Notes under the pieces: model-generated
Seen by the model: only the letters and a program-made list of their open reading frames with translations
Database searches by the model: none
Told to the model about the DNA's origin: nothing
In this document: in pieces, positions 1-7,168 of the stretch
Layout of the letters: each line of letters opens with the position of its first letter
Position numbering within the stretch: position 1 is the stretch's first letter
Source: Flavobacterium araucananum
GTDB taxonomy: Bacteria; Bacteroidota; Bacteroidia; Flavobacteriales; Flavobacteriaceae
DNA length: 64,000 bases
Reading direction: 5' to 3'
Assembly: GCF_002222055.1 (NCBI RefSeq)
Contig: NZ_MUGS01000044.1
Location: forward strand, 51,839-115,838
Position numbers and translations under genes: made by a program

Positions 1-97
1 AGGCTAATCGTGCTCCGGAAGGTTTTTTACCAAATTGCGGATGCTGTAAAAAGAGAATAAGGCTTGCAACTAAAAGTAGTATAAGGGTAATAATCAT
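1..97 (-). CDS. MBL-fold metallo-hydrolase, N-terminus only (cut by window edge)
   Basis: An open frame starts at an ATG at 97 and runs off the left edge. The 32 visible residues are a hydrophobic N-terminal segment (MIITLILLLVASLILFL) followed by HPQFGKKPSGARL. That arrangement, one membrane anchor and then FGxxPSGxRL, is how I recall UlaG/RomA-like MBL-fold hydrolases of Bacteroidota beginning. No catalytic residue is inside the window, so the family call rests on the N-terminal signature alone. A broken DUF1801 frame lies just upstream on the same strand. Confidence 0.5.
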   Translation of the reverse strand, partial: MIITLILLLVASLILFLQHPQFGKKPSGARLA

Positions 98-105
98 GAT
101 AATTT

Positions 106-201
106 TTAATTTGAGGAATGTGTTTTTTTTGTTTCATCATCGACAGCATTAATAAAATCAGCAACACTGTTTTGGGTTTTGGTAGTTTTATTCTTTGCCA
201 A
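106..201 (-). pseudogene. Remnant of a DUF1801 (YdhG-like) gene
   Basis: On the minus strand a 31-codon frame begins at a TTG at 201 and reads (M)AKNKTTKTQNSVADFINAV followed by DDETKKTHSSN and a stop at 106. The pattern AKNKT...SVxDFINxVxDE matches the N-terminus of DUF1801 proteins as I know them from Flavobacteria, which are about 140 residues long. Here the frame stops after the first helix and merges into the 5' flank of the next gene. I read it as a truncated remnant. A real 31-residue peptide cannot be excluded. Confidence 0.45.
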
Positions 202-209
202 TGTCTTTT

Positions 210-1256
210 TTATTTTTGAGTTAACAAATCGCTTTTCAATAAAATATTTTTAATTTTAAATTCTGAAGCATAGAACAAATCCGGATTCTCGTTCATTTGA
301 TTTTCTAAAACAATCAGACTTACATCGCTTTCCGGAAAATACAAATTTACAGAAGAAAATCCATCGCCCAGACCTGTGTGACCTATATATTTGAAGGTGT
401 CTTTTTCGATAATCCGAATCCCGTAACCGTAACCTTCTTTTTCTTTACCAAAGAAATTATGTTGCGACAAAACATTATATTTTAGCATTAACTGATACGT
501 TTCAGGTTTCAGAATTTTTGCTTTATGAAGATTATTATTCCAAATTGCCAAATCCTTTACAGTCGAAACAATCCCATCTCCGCCTAAAGTTTCGGGTGTA
601 ATCTGAGAATCTTTTTTTACTTCAAAAATACCTTTAGAATTATAATGCCCTGAAACCAGATTTGAAGCTTTTGCGGGAGAATAGGCAAAGGTATTTTTCA
701 TGTTTAACTTACTGAAAAGTGCATTGGCTACTACAGAATAACTTTTTTGGGTTGTAAATTCGACAATTTTACCCAACAAATTAAAACTTAGATTCCCGTA
801 TTTAAAATCAGTTCCGGGTCTAAAAGCCAATGGTTTTTGCAAATCAACGATGCCGTGTGTATGGTTTAAAAGTTGATGAACCGTTATAGAATCTGCCCAG
901 GTTTGGGTAAGTTCCGGCAAATATTTTTTGATGGGTGCGTTAAGATCGATTTTTCCTTTTTCGACTTCCAGCAAAATCAAAACAGCAGTAATTAGTTTGC
1001 TATTTGACATGATTTCGAATTGGCTATCGATTGTCAAAGGTTTTTTAGAATTAAAATTGGCAAACCCTTCTACTTTAGAATATAAGGTTTTTCCGTTTTT
1101 AGAAATCAGGACAACACCATTAAAAACCGGCTCGGTATTTTTAAGCAGACTATCAATCTGAAAAGAATAATTGTCTTTTTTTTGAGCAAAAGAATTACAA
1201 TTTGAAAATATAAAAACTAAAGGCAGGAAGTAGCAAAATCTGGAAATAAAATTCAT
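210..1256 (-). CDS. Serine hydrolase of the beta-lactamase/penicillin-binding family (class C-like)
   Basis: A 348-residue secreted protein with an N-terminal signal peptide (hydrophobic residues 6-24, likely cleaved after NSFAQ). The family hallmarks are present: S84-N-S-K87 is the SxxK nucleophile motif, Y153-G-N is the YxN motif, and H293-T-G is the KTG-equivalent. Such proteins are usually periplasmic D-amino-acid esterases or peptidases, or class C-like beta-lactamase relatives. Substrate cannot be told from sequence. It stands alone: a CAGTC-rich repeat lies upstream and a DUF1801 remnant downstream. Confidence 0.85.
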   Translation of the reverse strand: MNFISRFCYFLPLVFIFSNCNSFAQKKDNYSFQIDSLLKNTEPVFNGVVLISKNGKTLYSKVEGFANFNSKKPLTIDSQFEIMSNSKLITAVLILLEVEKGKIDLNAPIKKYLPELTQTWADSITVHQLLNHTHGIVDLQKPLAFRPGTDFKYGNLSFNLLGKIVEFTTQKSYSVVANALFSKLNMKNTFAYSPAKASNLVSGHYNSKGIFEVKKDSQITPETLGGDGIVSTVKDLAIWNNNLHKAKILKPETYQLMLKYNVLSQHNFFGKEKEGYGYGIRIIEKDTFKYIGHTGLGDGFSSVNLYFPESDVSLIVLENQMNENPDLFYASEFKIKNILLKSDLLTQK

Positions 1257-1281
1257 TTTTTTTAAAGGTTTTTTTTAAGTT

Positions 1282-1420
1282 TTCAGTCCCGGTCTCAGTT
1301 TTCAGTCTCGGTCTCGGTCTCAGTATTCAGTCTCAGTCTCAGTTTTCAGTCTGGGTTGTAAGCTGCGACTGCGACTGAATACTGCGACTGAATACTGCGA
1401 CTGAATACTGAAAACTGTAT
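1282..1420. repeat. CAGTCTC / ACTGAATACTG low-complexity inverted repeat
   Basis: The first half consists of short iterations of CAGT(C/T)TCGGTCTC and TTTTCAGTCTC. The second half is iterations of GCGACTGAATACT, largely the reverse complement of the first (CAGTATTCAGTC against GACTGAATACTG). The block could fold into a long imperfect hairpin. It sits between the serine hydrolase and the SnoaL-like gene, both on the minus strand, and has no coding potential. Confidence 0.7.
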
Positions 1421-1426
1421 ACAAAT

Positions 1427-1795
1427 CTAGAACATTCCGTTTTCGTTAATGGGTTCTCTTGGTATAGGTTGTCCTAAATCCCAGAATTCGACAATTTTAT
1501 CCAGTTTAAATTTAAGAATATGCACAACGGCAAAACCCAGATCAACAGGAGTTTGTTTTAAATGAGAATGTACGGCAACCAGATTTCCATCTTCGAGGAT
1601 ATGGTGAATTTTAAAAACTTTATTCGGGTTTGTTCTCGTAGATTCTTCCATTGCCAGCATCAAAGTATCGGCATCACCTTTGAAATAAGCATTATGATGT
1701 TTAAATTTTTTACTTACATACAGTCGAAACGCTTCATGTGAATGCCCTTTTGCAGCGAGATTTAAAAAATTTTGGGCTATTTCTTTCCTGGTCAT
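1427..1795 (-). CDS. SnoaL-like / NTF2-fold protein
   Basis: A 122-residue soluble protein. The N-terminal helix (EIAQNFLNLAAKG), the AYFKGDADTLMLAMEE segment and the strands VFKIHHILEDGNLVAVHSH and AVVHILKFKLDKIVEFWD match the SnoaL-like, NTF2-superfamily cone fold. The last strand with its conserved ExWD-type end (EFWDLGQPIP) is typical of predicted SnoaL-like aldol-condensation proteins. A specific reaction cannot be assigned. No signal peptide. Monocistronic, minus strand. Confidence 0.75.
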   Translation of the reverse strand: MTRKEIAQNFLNLAAKGHSHEAFRLYVSKKFKHHNAYFKGDADTLMLAMEESTRTNPNKVFKIHHILEDGNLVAVHSHLKQTPVDLGFAVVHILKFKLDKIVEFWDLGQPIPREPINENGMF

Positions 1796-1975
1796 AATCT
1801 TAAAATTTAAAAGCTAACTAAGTTATAAAATAAGTATGTAGCAAAATCAAAAATTAACCAATAATTTCAGAATTATTAACACATCAAAACATCGATTTTA
1901 TAAATGCAAATTGGCGTTTGGCTAATTAAAAATCACATCGTTTTTTAGGCAATAATAATTCTGAAGACCTTAATC

Positions 1976-2656
1976 TTACCCCAGCATAAAGTTTACAATA
2001 GCTTCAGAATGTATTTTTGTGGTATCAAAAACAGGAATAGAAAAATGGGATTGATCCATCAATAACGGAATTTCGGTACAACCCAAAATAATACCCTGAG
2101 CACCGCGCGCAATGAGTTCGTTGGCAATGTTGATATAATTTTGCTTAGAATCCGGATTGACGATCCCTCTGCCTAGTTCTTCTTTGAGCACGTGTTGCAT
2201 ATAATCGCGGGTTTCCTGTTTTTCAGGAATAAGAACCTCTAAGCCAAAACTTTTGAGGTGATCTTTATAAAAATCCATTTCCATTGTAAACTGAGTTCCT
2301 AAAAGACCAACAGTTTTAATTTTTTCCTGCGTTATGGCTTTTGCAGTTTCGGTCCCGATGTGAATCAACGGTAATCCAATTTCTTTTTCGATTTCGTCAG
2401 CATACATGTGTGCCGTATTGGCGCACAATACAAGGGCATCGACACCGCTTTTCTTTAAACTCAGGCAGGCATTCAATAAGATTTCGTATGATTGTTTCCA
2501 GCTCTTTTCCTGTAAATCGCCAAAATTTATAGAATAAATCAGGCACTCTGCAAATTGCAGTCCGCCTAGCTTTTTATTTACGCCTTCGTTAATTAATTTA
2601 TAATAATCAATTGTCGAAATCCAGCTGATTCCGCCTACAAGTCCAACTTTTTTCAT
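1976..2656 (-). CDS. Aspartate/glutamate racemase family protein
   Basis: 226 residues. I chose the ATG at 2656, not the more upstream possible start at 2749, because homology begins at MKKVGLVGGISWIST and the longer form would overlap the neighbouring membrane-protein gene. The two catalytic cysteines of the family are present: C78 in VLCANTAHM and C193 in LGCTEIPLL. Both halves of the pseudo-symmetrical fold are intact. The family interconverts L- and D-aspartate or glutamate; subgroup substrates vary. A 34-nt gap separates it from the upstream membrane gene, so they may be co-transcribed. Confidence 0.85.
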   Translation of the reverse strand: MKKVGLVGGISWISTIDYYKLINEGVNKKLGGLQFAECLIYSINFGDLQEKSWKQSYEILLNACLSLKKSGVDALVLCANTAHMYADEIEKEIGLPLIHIGTETAKAITQEKIKTVGLLGTQFTMEMDFYKDHLKSFGLEVLIPEKQETRDYMQHVLKEELGRGIVNPDSKQNYINIANELIARGAQGIILGCTEIPLLMDQSHFSIPVFDTTKIHSEAIVNFMLG

Positions 2657-2690
2657 TGTTATTTTGAGATCTGTTGTTGTAAAAATGCCT

Positions 2691-3107
2691 TTATAATTTC
2701 TTTTTCTGAACCAGTTTGCTTGCCAGAAAAGCTGTTGGCAAATAAGCAAAAATTAAATCTATTGCAGAAAACCAGACAGGCGAAGGAAGTGTATATACAT
2801 TTACAATACCACCTAATAAAAAGAAAGCGCCAATTAGTAAGGCCAATTTTGTTTGGTGACTGGCAGCAATTAATACAGTTGTCAAAGCGCCTGCAAAAGT
2901 CCCGATGGCATGTGCTAAAAATGGAAAAATAAAATGTTTGGGTTCAAACAAATGCATCGTCGCTTTTAATCCTTCCATTGTGGTAACGTCAGCACCGTTT
3001 GGAGGCGGAATCACGGAACTACTCATTAAGATAATTGCCATATTGACAACGCTTCCAACAAAAAGACCAATAATAACGGCGAGCGTATTCTTGAAAATAG
3101 AATTCAT
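2691..3107 (-). CDS. Small integral membrane protein, unknown function
   Basis: 138 residues with four predicted membrane segments, roughly residues 5-28, 60-84, 87-108 and 111-133. Between the first and second lies a proline-rich extracytoplasmic loop (SSSVIPPPNGADVTT) holding a short segment rich in Met and Lys. I do not recognise a named family with certainty, though similar four-helix proteins are common in Bacteroidota. It lies 34 nt upstream of the racemase gene on the same strand and may share its transcript. No catalytic motif is visible. Confidence 0.65.
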   Translation of the reverse strand: MNSIFKNTLAVIIGLFVGSVVNMAIILMSSSVIPPPNGADVTTMEGLKATMHLFEPKHFIFPFLAHAIGTFAGALTTVLIAASHQTKLALLIGAFFLLGGIVNVYTLPSPVWFSAIDLIFAYLPTAFLASKLVQKKKL

Positions 3108-3153
3108 AATTTTTATTTTAGAAGAACGAATTTACTAAAATTATGACTTGTAT

Positions 3154-4068
3154 TTAGTTAAAAGATTGTCTGAATTCTATTGGAGAAACATTTGTTTTGG
3201 TTTTAAATAATTTGCTAAAAGATTGATGATGTTCAAAACCCAGATCAAAAGCAATTTCGCTTATTGACAAGTTTGTTGTTGAGAGTTTTTCTTTGGCTTT
3301 TTCGATCAATTTATCGTGTATGTGTTGTTGTGTGCTTTGACCGGTAAGCGATTTTAGTAATCCACTTAGATAATTGGGCGTAACATTCAACGTTTCGGCA
3401 ATATAATGCACGCTTGGCAACCCTTTTACAGACAATGACTGACTGCCAAAATAGGCTTCGAGTAAGATTTCTAAACGTGCCAGAATCTCATGATTGCTTA
3501 TTTTTCTGGTAATAAACTGGCGGTTATAAAAACGTTCAGCATAGGTAAGCAGCAATTCGATTTGAGCAATAATTACGTCCTGACTAAATTTGTCGATATT
3601 CGATTGGTATTCTTGCTGAATATTTTTCATGATGCCAATAATCATTTTCTCTTCTTTGTCTGAAAGATGCAAAGCTTCATAAACCGAATAACCAAAATAC
3701 TCGTATTGTTTGATTTTTTTTGCCAGTGGCGTATTCCACAAAAAATCAGGATGAACAATTAATGCCCATCCTGTATGTTGCAACTCCGCATTGCCCTCTA
3801 TAGAAAAAACCTGACCGGGCGAAATAAACAACAAAACACCTTCGTTAAAATCATATTCCTGCTGGCCGTATCGCATCTTGGCATTTGGGCTGCGTTTTAA
3901 GGCAATCGAATAAAAATCAAGCAGCAAACTTTTGGGTTCATCTTCGTTTAAGCGTTTAAGATCTTCAAAATTATAAACGCTTACCAAAGGATGTTCAGGT
4001 TTTGGCAAATCTCTAAATTCGTGAAATTCGCTTATTGTTTTTATGCGGTGTGGTTGATTATTTGCCAT
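3154..4068 (-). CDS. AraC-family transcriptional regulator
   Basis: 304 residues. The N-terminal half is a cupin-like sensing region (for example GVLLFISPGQVFSIEG). The C-terminal 100 residues hold the two helix-turn-helix motifs of AraC/XylS proteins: PSVHYIAETLNVTPNYLSGLLK and, after it, LSISEIAFDLGFEHHQSFSKLF followed by KTKTNVSPIEFRQ. It is preceded at close range by the NmrA-type reductase gene on the same strand (stop at 4081, AraC start at 4068), so the two are probably one transcript and the regulator may control the reductase. Confidence 0.9.
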   Translation of the reverse strand: MANNQPHRIKTISEFHEFRDLPKPEHPLVSVYNFEDLKRLNEDEPKSLLLDFYSIALKRSPNAKMRYGQQEYDFNEGVLLFISPGQVFSIEGNAELQHTGWALIVHPDFLWNTPLAKKIKQYEYFGYSVYEALHLSDKEEKMIIGIMKNIQQEYQSNIDKFSQDVIIAQIELLLTYAERFYNRQFITRKISNHEILARLEILLEAYFGSQSLSVKGLPSVHYIAETLNVTPNYLSGLLKSLTGQSTQQHIHDKLIEKAKEKLSTTNLSISEIAFDLGFEHHQSFSKLFKTKTNVSPIEFRQSFN

Positions 4069-4080
4069 AGCCTAAGGTAC

Positions 4081-4977
4081 TTATTTCTGGTTAAAGATTG
4101 CAGCAAATTCCGGAGCATAATCTGCCAGTTTTACTTTGCCCATAACCGCTGGTTTGTTTCGTGAGTAATCTTCGCCCAATAAACCATTGTAAAGTCCGGC
4201 GTACATCTCGACCAATCCCTGCGCAATTTTAGGCTGCATACCCACATTTACCAAACCGTTTAAGGTTTCGTCATCGCTGATTAAAACCCATTTTAAATCT
4301 GGTTTTCCTATGGCTTCTCCCAAAATTCGGGCAGTTTCGTCGCCTGTAACTTCTTCGCTTACGACATAACGAACATTTTTCCCGTCTGGCTCAGTAATTA
4401 ATTCTTCGGCAATTGCTGTGGCAATATCATTAGGAGAAACAAACGGAATCATCCTGTCGGCACCATAATTTGCAGCAATTATTCCCTGAAATTTAATCAT
4501 TGGTATATAAGCCAGTAAATTATAAAAGAAAGAAGTTGGACGCATAAATGTAATCGAAACATCCTGAAGTTTGTTCAAAACACCTTCGATCTCATTGTAA
4601 CGCTGAATAATTCCTGAGTTTTGTTCCAGATGTGCGCCAATACTGCTTAAAAACACCACACGTTTCACGGCTGATTTCTGGATTGCCTGCGCATAATTAT
4701 TCCCAATTTTTCGGGTAAAAGCGTCCAGATCAAGATTGGGGTCAAAATAATTGGCACGCGGGATCATACAATAAACCGCGTCTGCGCCTGTAAAAATTTG
4801 GGTCAAAAAAGCGACATCTTCTACAGAGCCAATGGCTGCGTGAGCTCCCAAAGATTCAATTTCGGCTTTTTTATTATCGCTACTGCTAATTACCGTAACC
4901 TGATGCCCTTCTTGCACTAACTTCTGTGTCAATGGCTTGCTGATGTTCCCTAAAGAACCTGTAATTATAATTTTCAT
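4081..4977 (-). CDS. NmrA-like NAD(P)-binding oxidoreductase
   Basis: 298 residues from the ATG at 4977; a start at 5025 would add 16 residues without homology. The N-terminus MKIIITGSLGNISKPL is the dinucleotide-binding glycine loop of atypical short-chain dehydrogenases. The body (GADAVYCMIPRANYF, VVFLSSIGAHLEQNSG, FMRPTSFFYNL) matches NmrA/azoreductase-like proteins, which lack the YxxxK catalytic pair of classical enzymes. The role is probably reduction of quinones or similar, or redox sensing. The AraC gene follows 12 nt downstream. Confidence 0.8.
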   Translation of the reverse strand: MKIIITGSLGNISKPLTQKLVQEGHQVTVISSSDNKKAEIESLGAHAAIGSVEDVAFLTQIFTGADAVYCMIPRANYFDPNLDLDAFTRKIGNNYAQAIQKSAVKRVVFLSSIGAHLEQNSGIIQRYNEIEGVLNKLQDVSITFMRPTSFFYNLLAYIPMIKFQGIIAANYGADRMIPFVSPNDIATAIAEELITEPDGKNVRYVVSEEVTGDETARILGEAIGKPDLKWVLISDDETLNGLVNVGMQPKIAQGLVEMYAGLYNGLLGEDYSRNKPAVMGKVKLADYAPEFAAIFNQK

Positions 4978-5066
4978 CTCTATAAATTTTATAGTACAAA
5001 GTTGCGCAACATTCAAACAACACATTTAGCCAAAACTATTATTATCGCAGTCTAATTTTTATTTTC

Positions 5067-5175
5067 AGGAGCAGAAGAAATATTTTCAAAAGACCTTTTG
5101 TCCCGCTGTCCGCTTTATCTTTTTCTTTTTGCTATCGCTTAAAGAAAAAGGATGCCGCTGCCATCGGGGCTAGAG
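5067..5175. repeat. Dispersed intergenic element, copy 1 (GGAGC ... ATCGGGGCTA)
   Basis: Starts with CAGGAGCAG and ends with GCCATCGGGGCTAG. Between them are TTTTGTCCCGCTGTCCGC and a GCTATCGCTTAAAGAAAAAG segment. Diverged relatives with the same ends occur at 17838-17978 and 53806-53892. All three lie just beyond a gene start on the minus strand. The type is familiar from Flavobacterium intergenic regions; the function is unknown. Confidence 0.5.
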
Positions 5176-5225
5176 TAGCGGTTTATATTTTTATAAGAAC
5201 TTTTTTTTCCAAAAGAATCGATGGC

Positions 5226-5258
5226 AAACCTAACAGGTTTTAAAAACCTGTCAGGTTT
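5226..5258. repeat. CCTAACAGG palindromic repeat, copy 1
   Basis: AAACCTAACAGGTTTT followed by AAAAACCTGTCAGGTTT, an almost perfect hairpin with one mismatch. It belongs to a family also found at 18976, 21247, 21318, 49172 and 49353, with a GCAAGG variant at 54660 and 54713. There is no T-run, so it is not an obvious terminator. Confidence 0.8.
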
Positions 5259-5395
5259 CTTTGTCAACACCCAAATAGAATGATATAAAGCAGTTTAAAA
5301 CCGTAAAATTAGTGCGCATTGAGATTAAACGATCATTGCGAAGTAATAAAATCAATAAGCAATGTAAAAACCTTACAAGATACAGCGGTTTTTGG

Positions 5396-5526
5396 TATCT
5401 TCGCAGTCCTAAACGTTAAACCATGATATTAAAAAAACTTTAGCCCGTGTGATATGGTGATGGTATTGGAAACAACCGCAACGCTCTTGCAGCGTAGGAC
5501 ACCTAAACCATGCGGGCTTTTTTTTT
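5396..5526 (+). ncRNA. Candidate structured small RNA or attenuator with intrinsic terminator
   Basis: TATCTTCG at 5396-5403 resembles the Bacteroidota -7 element TAnnTTTG. A six-codon frame, MILKKL, starts at 5423. It is followed by a long structure: the outer arms AGCCCG (5442) and CGGGCT (5518) with ATGGT/ACCAT inside, and an inner perfect hairpin ACGCTCTTGCAGCGT. The outer stem runs straight into nine T residues, the signature of an intrinsic terminator on the plus strand. No plus-strand gene follows for 1.6 kb, so this would be a free RNA of about 110 nt. No known RNA family was recognised. Confidence 0.4.
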
Positions 5527-5545
5527 AAGAACATTATAATTTATT

Positions 5546-5766
5546 AACCCGTTGGGTATAATTAATTTTAACACATAGAAACATAGCTTTTGGATCTATA
5601 AAAAAGGCGTTTCACTTGTTTAAAATGCACATAGCCTAGCTATGTGAAAGAAATGTATTTCTTTTTGCATTCCTTTTGACTAAAAAAAGCTATGTTTCTA
5701 TGTGTTAAATATATATTTTTTGACCCAAGCGAAGCAAACAGACGAAGTAATTACACCCAACGGGTT
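5546..5766. repeat. Nested inverted-repeat element (AACCCGTTGGGT / TAACACATAG), copy 1
   Basis: Outer arms are AACCCGTTGGGT (5546) and ACCCAACGGGTT (5755), exact reverse complements. Inner arms are TAACACATAGAAACATAG (5569) and CTATGTTTCTATGTGTTA (5690), again exact reverse complements. The centre contains AAAAAGGCGTTTCACTTG and ACATAGCCTAGCTATGTG. A second, diverged copy with both arm sets is at 56746-56950 and a shorter one at 12458-12546. No protein is encoded, so it is a non-autonomous element or a structured RNA. Confidence 0.75.
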
Positions 5767-5796
5767 AATTTATTAAAATCAATTAAAAGAGAAATT

Positions 5797-6138
5797 TTAC
5801 GTTTTTATCAAATCCATTCTGCTTATTTTTTGATCCTTTATTTCAAAAATAACTACTTGTTCTTTTTTTTCAGGACTTCCGTTTCGACCCGAAACATATT
5901 CATGAACTATTGCTTTATTATCAAAAAAGATGGTTTTTATAATTCCGGCATTCAAATCAGGAGATTGCTCAAAAAGGTTGCGAAACATTTCTTCACATTC
6001 TTTATAGCCATTAATTGCGAGTGTATTTTCGGGAAAACTGTATATTTTAATAGGCTCAGTATACAAAGACATCATACTTTTTAGGTCTCTGGTATTAAAA
6101 GCTAACATTTGCAAATCGATAATTTCTTCTATATTCAT
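5797..6138 (-). CDS. Small NTF2-like (SnoaL/DUF4440-type) protein
   Basis: 113 residues. MNIEEIIDLQMLAFNTRDLKSMMSLY is the opening helix pair of NTF2-like proteins, in which one or two residues after the helices begin the substrate cavity. YKECEEMFRNLFEQSPDL and VSGRNGSPEKKEQVVIFEIKD match the later helix and strands. No catalytic residue stands out and the ligand is unknown. The start of the upstream membrane protein gene is on the same strand, with an 18-nt gap between its stop and this start, so co-transcription is likely. Confidence 0.75.
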   Translation of the reverse strand: MNIEEIIDLQMLAFNTRDLKSMMSLYTEPIKIYSFPENTLAINGYKECEEMFRNLFEQSPDLNAGIIKTIFFDNKAIVHEYVSGRNGSPEKKEQVVIFEIKDQKISRMDLIKT

Positions 6139-6156
6139 TTTATATTCAAATTCGTT

Positions 6157-6936
6157 TTATTCAATTCGTTTTACCACATTATCAAGATCATCAACGACTA
6201 GTTTAAAGATGATTTTATCGTTGGGGAAATGTTTTTGCATGTCGTTTCGCAGCTCAACAAAAGACAAGTAAGAAGCTAAATCATTATGGATCGATTCGTT
6301 GCAGGAAATAGATATTTCGTAGCTTTTATCGGTTTTCTCCAGGTAAATATATTTAGTAATGCTTTCGTCAAAAAAGTTTTCTTTCTTAAAAGCGTCGGCA
6401 ATTTTATCAGCTTCATTTTCATTAATATTGCTTTGATAAGCAATTTCATGATTCATAGTGCCATATTTTTTTGTAGACTCGGTAAGTCTTCCGTTGGCGG
6501 CTTCGTTCAAAAACGAAACTCCTAAAAGCACCGCAACCGTAACAATGCAACCCAGAAGAGAAATTCCTGCCGTTCGCCACCCGCCAAACTCTTGGCCGCC
6601 ATTTTTTTTATGCTCGTTTATTTTTTCTTCCTGAAAACGTTTTGCCAAATAACTGGCAACCGACATGTAAATAATTGGAAATATAATGTTTGGAATATTT
6701 ATATTTTCCGGAATTAAAAAGATTAAACCAAAAATGAAGATGGTGGAAAGTACGGTAATAATCCAGGTCTTTTTTACTTTATCAAAATCGTTAAAAACGC
6801 TAAAGTTTTCGGCAATAAAATACCCTGCAACCAATGGTCCTCCTAAAAAAGTCCCTATCCGAATTGCATTTTCAGAATAGATTTTTTCTGTTGGCACTTC
6901 TTCAAAAACCGATTTTTCGATTACTGCTTCTTCCAT
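6157..6936 (-). CDS. Membrane protein, unknown function
   Basis: 259 residues. After an acidic cytoplasmic start, hydrophobic segments lie near residues 28-45, 57-76, 82-95 and 122-143, with an EEKINEHKKNGG basic stretch between the third and fourth. The C-terminal 110 residues are soluble and charged, with a ferredoxin-like appearance (YIYLEKTDKSYEISISC, HFPNDKIIFKLVVDD). I do not recognise the family. It sits upstream of the NTF2-like gene with an 18-nt gap. No signal peptide. Confidence 0.6.
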   Translation of the reverse strand: MEEAVIEKSVFEEVPTEKIYSENAIRIGTFLGGPLVAGYFIAENFSVFNDFDKVKKTWIITVLSTIFIFGLIFLIPENINIPNIIFPIIYMSVASYLAKRFQEEKINEHKKNGGQEFGGWRTAGISLLGCIVTVAVLLGVSFLNEAANGRLTESTKKYGTMNHEIAYQSNINENEADKIADAFKKENFFDESITKYIYLEKTDKSYEISISCNESIHNDLASYLSFVELRNDMQKHFPNDKIIFKLVVDDLDNVVKRIE

Positions 6937-7168
6937 CGTTACTGTTATTTAAAGTTTTATGAAACGAAAATACAAATTATAACCACAACATTCTGCGGAT
7001 TTTTTTACTTTAAAAATTAGAAATGTAAATTGAATATAATGATCCAAAAAGTTATTTCTGTAATAAATAATTCAAACATTGAGACTAAAAAAGGAATATT
7101 TTTTGCGATTTTTAGATTGGTACAAAGTTAATTGTTATTTTTAACGACCTTTCAAATTTAACTTACTT

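Larger units (their letters stand above)
4978..5796. other. Long repeat-rich intergenic region with a candidate small RNA
   Basis: 819 bp without a convincing protein gene. From left to right it holds a dispersed element ending in GGATGCCGCTGCCATCGGGG (5067-5175), a CCTAACAGG palindrome (5226-5258), a promoter-like site with a hairpin-terminator structure (5396-5526), and a nested inverted repeat (5546-5766) that reaches almost to the stop of the next gene. The 130-codon frame at 5692-6084 lies across the last repeat and antisense to a better gene, so I do not call it. Confidence 0.75.

Noticed and set aside
5692..6084. 130-codon plus-strand ORF
   Set aside because: It starts inside a nested inverted repeat and runs antisense to an NTF2-like gene with proper motifs.
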